Shown here: positions 19,075 through 20,687 of the stretch, in pieces | Layout of the letters: every line of letters starts with the position of its first letter | Numbering within the stretch: position 1 is the stretch's first letter | Program-made: the position numbers and the translations under genes | Source: an uncultured Oscillospiraceae bacterium | GTDB taxonomy: Bacteria > Bacillota > Clostridia > Oscillospirales > Oscillospiraceae | DNA: 20,687 bases | NCBI GenBank assembly: GCA_934622035.1 | Contig: CAKTVG010000031.1 | Coordinates: forward strand, 1-20,687 | Reading direction: 5' to 3' | The notes under the pieces: generated by a model | The model's input: the letters and a program-made list of their open reading frames with translations, nothing else | Database searches by the model: none | Told to the model about the DNA's origin: nothing

Positions 19075-20148
19075 TTGGCAGTTTATAAGGAACCAAAAAC
19101 CAACACTTGGCGGGTCATTTATCGGTACACAGATTGGAACGGAGAACGGAAGCAATCCCAGAAGCGTGGCTTTCAGACAAAACGGGAGGCACAAAGCTGG
19201 GAGCGGGAGCAGCTTAACAAATTGGGTTCCGACTTGGATATGACCTTCCGAAGCTTTGTGGAGCATTATGAGGAGGATCGGCGCAGCCGCATCAAGGACA
19301 GCACTTGGGAGAGCAAGGAGCACATCATCCGTACCAAACTGCTCCCCTATTTTGGAAAACTCAAAATGAGCAGCATCACCCCGCAGCAGATCGTTCGGTG
19401 GCAGAATGAGCTAATCAACTATCGTGACAAGGACGGGGCGCCCTACTCACCGGTGTATCTTAAAAGCATCCAGAACCAGATCAGTGCCATTTTCAATCAC
19501 GCCGTCAGGTACTACAACCTGAAGGAAAATCCCTGCAAGAAAGCCGGAAGTATGGGCAAGAAGAAAAATCGTGAAATGGCTTTCTGGACCAAGGAGGAGT
19601 ATCTGCAATTCATTGACGCAATGATGGACAAGCCGCTGTCGTTTTATGCTTTTGAGATGCTTTACTGGTGCGGCATTCGGGAGGGAGAGCTGCTGGCGCT
19701 GACCCCGGCAGATTTTGACCTTGATAAACGCACAGTCACGATCAACAAGACATTTCAGCACACCGGCGGGAAAGACATCATCACGCCGCCAAAAACAGAA
19801 AAGAGCAATCGCACAATTACGATGCCACGCTTTCTGGCAGATGAAATGCAGGAGTATTTGAAGATGCAGTACGACATTGGCCTGGATGACCGGATGTTCC
19901 CGGTCACGAAAAGCTATCTGTATCGGGAAATGCAGCGTGGCTGTCAGGAAACCGGCGTAAAGCGTATTCGGATTCACGATTTACGACACAGCCACATCAG
20001 TCTTTTGATCGACCAAGGTTTTTCTGCGGTTGCTATTGCCGACCGGGTAGGCCACGAAAGTATCGACATCACCTACAACTATGCACATCTGTTTCCCTCA
20101 AAGCAGACAGAAATGGCGGATAAGTTGGATATGGAAAGGGATATTTAA
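19075..20148 (+). CDS. Tyrosine recombinase / integrase of the mobile element
   Basis: Catalyses site-specific integration and excision. The 357 residues have an arm-binding N-terminal domain (about 1-50, with WRVIYRYTDWNGERKQSQKR), a SAM-like core-binding domain (about 55-155) and the catalytic domain (about 165-357). The active-site set is complete: Arg202 (GIREGE), His301 and Arg304 (HDLRHSH), His327 (VGHES) and nucleophile Tyr336 (YNYAHL). The start is a TTG at 19075 with AAGGAG eight bases upstream; no ATG or GTG fits as well. It follows the xis-like gene and precedes the mobC-like gene by one base. It is the best evidence that the element is functional and integrates at the neighbouring guaA end. 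Confidence 0.95.
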   Translation: MAVYKEPKTNTWRVIYRYTDWNGERKQSQKRGFQTKREAQSWEREQLNKLGSDLDMTFRSFVEHYEEDRRSRIKDSTWESKEHIIRTKLLPYFGKLKMSSITPQQIVRWQNELINYRDKDGAPYSPVYLKSIQNQISAIFNHAVRYYNLKENPCKKAGSMGKKKNREMAFWTKEEYLQFIDAMMDKPLSFYAFEMLYWCGIREGELLALTPADFDLDKRTVTINKTFQHTGGKDIITPPKTEKSNRTITMPRFLADEMQEYLKMQYDIGLDDRMFPVTKSYLYREMQRGCQETGVKRIRIHDLRHSHISLLIDQGFSAVAIADRVGHESIDITYNYAHLFPSKQTEMADKLDMERDI

Positions 20149-20149
20149 G

Positions 20150-20476
20150 ATGTCATCGAAGAACAGAGACACGCATAATCGCTGGCGCAGCAAAACGGTT
20201 GCTTTTCGGGTATCGCCGGAGGAGGATGCCCAAATTGAACGCTATGTGCAGCTTTCGGGGCTGACCAAGCAGGACTATATCACCCGGCGGCTCACCCACA
20301 AGGATGTGGTGGTGCAGGGCAACCCCAGAGTGTTCAAGGCGCTGCGAAACCAGCTTGCCGAAGTGCTTATGGAATTGCAGAGAATTGAGAGTGGCAGCGC
20401 AGTCAATGATGAGCTGCTGGACCTAGTTGAAATGATCGCCGATATTCTCGGCGGAATGAAGGAGGAATCTGAATGA
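20150..20476 (+). CDS. MobC-like relaxosome / plasmid mobilisation protein
   Basis: A 108-residue protein resembling MobC-type accessory proteins, which help a relaxase open the transfer origin. Near the N-terminus SKTVAFRVSPEEDAQIERYV has the ribbon-helix-helix look, followed by SGLTKQDYITRRLTHKDVVV and a helical C-terminal half (RNQLAEVLMELQRIES onwards). The ATG at 20150 begins one base after the integrase stop, with GGAAAGGGA upstream; a longer frame upstream lies inside the integrase gene. The stop overlaps the next start by four bases (ATGA). Its presence marks the element as mobilisable or conjugative. A different ribbon-helix-helix function is possible. Confidence 0.72.
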   Translation: MSSKNRDTHNRWRSKTVAFRVSPEEDAQIERYVQLSGLTKQDYITRRLTHKDVVVQGNPRVFKALRNQLAEVLMELQRIESGSAVNDELLDLVEMIADILGGMKEESE

Positions 20477-20687
20477 CCAATGAAAAAGAAATGACCGCTC
20501 CCGTTGTATCTGTTGGCGCAGATACGGAGCAGTCATCCCAAAACCTTACTGACAATAGTTTAACCGATTTTGACCCGGATTTCAAGGGGGCTGACGACGA
20601 TTTATACCGAGAAATGCAAAGAAGGATGGCTCCGGACTATCTGGAAACGGTGTCTATGACTACCCTCTATGACACCGACTTTGAGGG
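20473..20687 (+). CDS. Start of a mobile-element gene cut by the window edge (possibly a RepA/AAA-type ATPase)
   Basis: The ATG at 20473 overlaps the mobC-like stop, and the frame is open for 71 codons to the window end. The visible part is an acidic, low-complexity N-terminus (MTNEKEMTAPVVSVGADTEQ, later DFDPDFKGADDDLYREMQRR) ending in LETVSMTTLYDTDFEG. In clostridial mobile elements a TLYDT-type segment of this kind often precedes a RecA-like ATPase domain of RepA-type helicases. No Walker motif is yet in view, so that assignment is a guess from context. Confidence 0.6.
   Translation, partial: MTNEKEMTAPVVSVGADTEQSSQNLTDNSLTDFDPDFKGADDDLYREMQRRMAPDYLETVSMTTLYDTDFE

Noticed and set aside
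1..20687. CRISPR arrays, tRNA or rRNA genes, transposases and known defence genes
   Set aside because: No regularly spaced repeats, no tRNA-like cloverleaf or rRNA sequence, and no transposase or defence domain was recognised on either strand.

Overview
The window looks like the chromosome of a GC-rich, endospore-forming member of the Clostridia, most likely an Oscillospiraceae/Ruminococcaceae-type gut bacterium. The reasons are a forespore sigma factor (SigG) next to a YlmC/YmxH sporulation protein, Firmicutes-style AGGAGG ribosome binding sites, near-consensus TTGACA/TATAAT promoters, a PyrR attenuator, a T-box leader, a CsoR operator and Firmicutes gene order (trmN6-rsmI, pyrR-uraA, csoR-copA). 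The genus cannot be fixed from the sequence alone.

Layout. Bases 1-2020 (minus strand): the rpsB-tsf translation operon, with a strong promoter and a structured leader. 2040-3262 (minus): sigG followed by the ylmC/ymxH-like gene, with a terminator and a possible SigF-type promoter. 3336-5578 (plus): a pyrimidine regulon made of a SigA promoter, a PyrR-dependent attenuator, pyrR and the uracil permease uraA. 5563-7845 (minus): a ClpC-type AAA+ unfoldase converging on uraA with a 16-base overlap. 7931-11045 (plus): a 56-residue two-cluster ferredoxin, then trmN6-rsmI, a small alarmone synthetase gene interrupted by an in-frame TAA, and a NUDIX hydrolase, closed by a two-way terminator. 11088-12738 (minus): brnQ under a T-box leader that probably senses tRNA-Ile. 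12749-15618 (minus): csoR-copA copper resistance, with the CsoR palindrome filling the spacer of a perfect promoter. 15739-17952 (plus): xpt-guaA purine salvage/GMP synthesis.

From about 17901 to the right edge the character changes. An integrated mobile element begins at the 3' end of guaA. It shows a probable attachment core in the last codons of guaA, two 11-bp-phased TGGCAACA repeats that look like integrase arm sites, a divergent XRE repressor and xis-like switch, a tyrosine integrase, a MobC-like relaxosome protein, and the start of a further gene that runs off the window. The AT content is visibly higher here than in the chromosomal part. The element is an IME or ICE whose right end is outside the window.

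How the parts work together. Most of the chromosomal genes are housekeeping, and the window is rich in RNA- and metabolite-responsive control: a PyrR/UMP attenuator for uracil uptake, a T-box/tRNA switch for branched-chain amino acid uptake, a possible r-protein leader for rpsB, and copper-responsive CsoR. I found no defence system, CRISPR array, tRNA or rRNA gene. The observations most worth following up are the nonsense codon in the small alarmone synthetase and the guaA-integrated element with its divergent control region.
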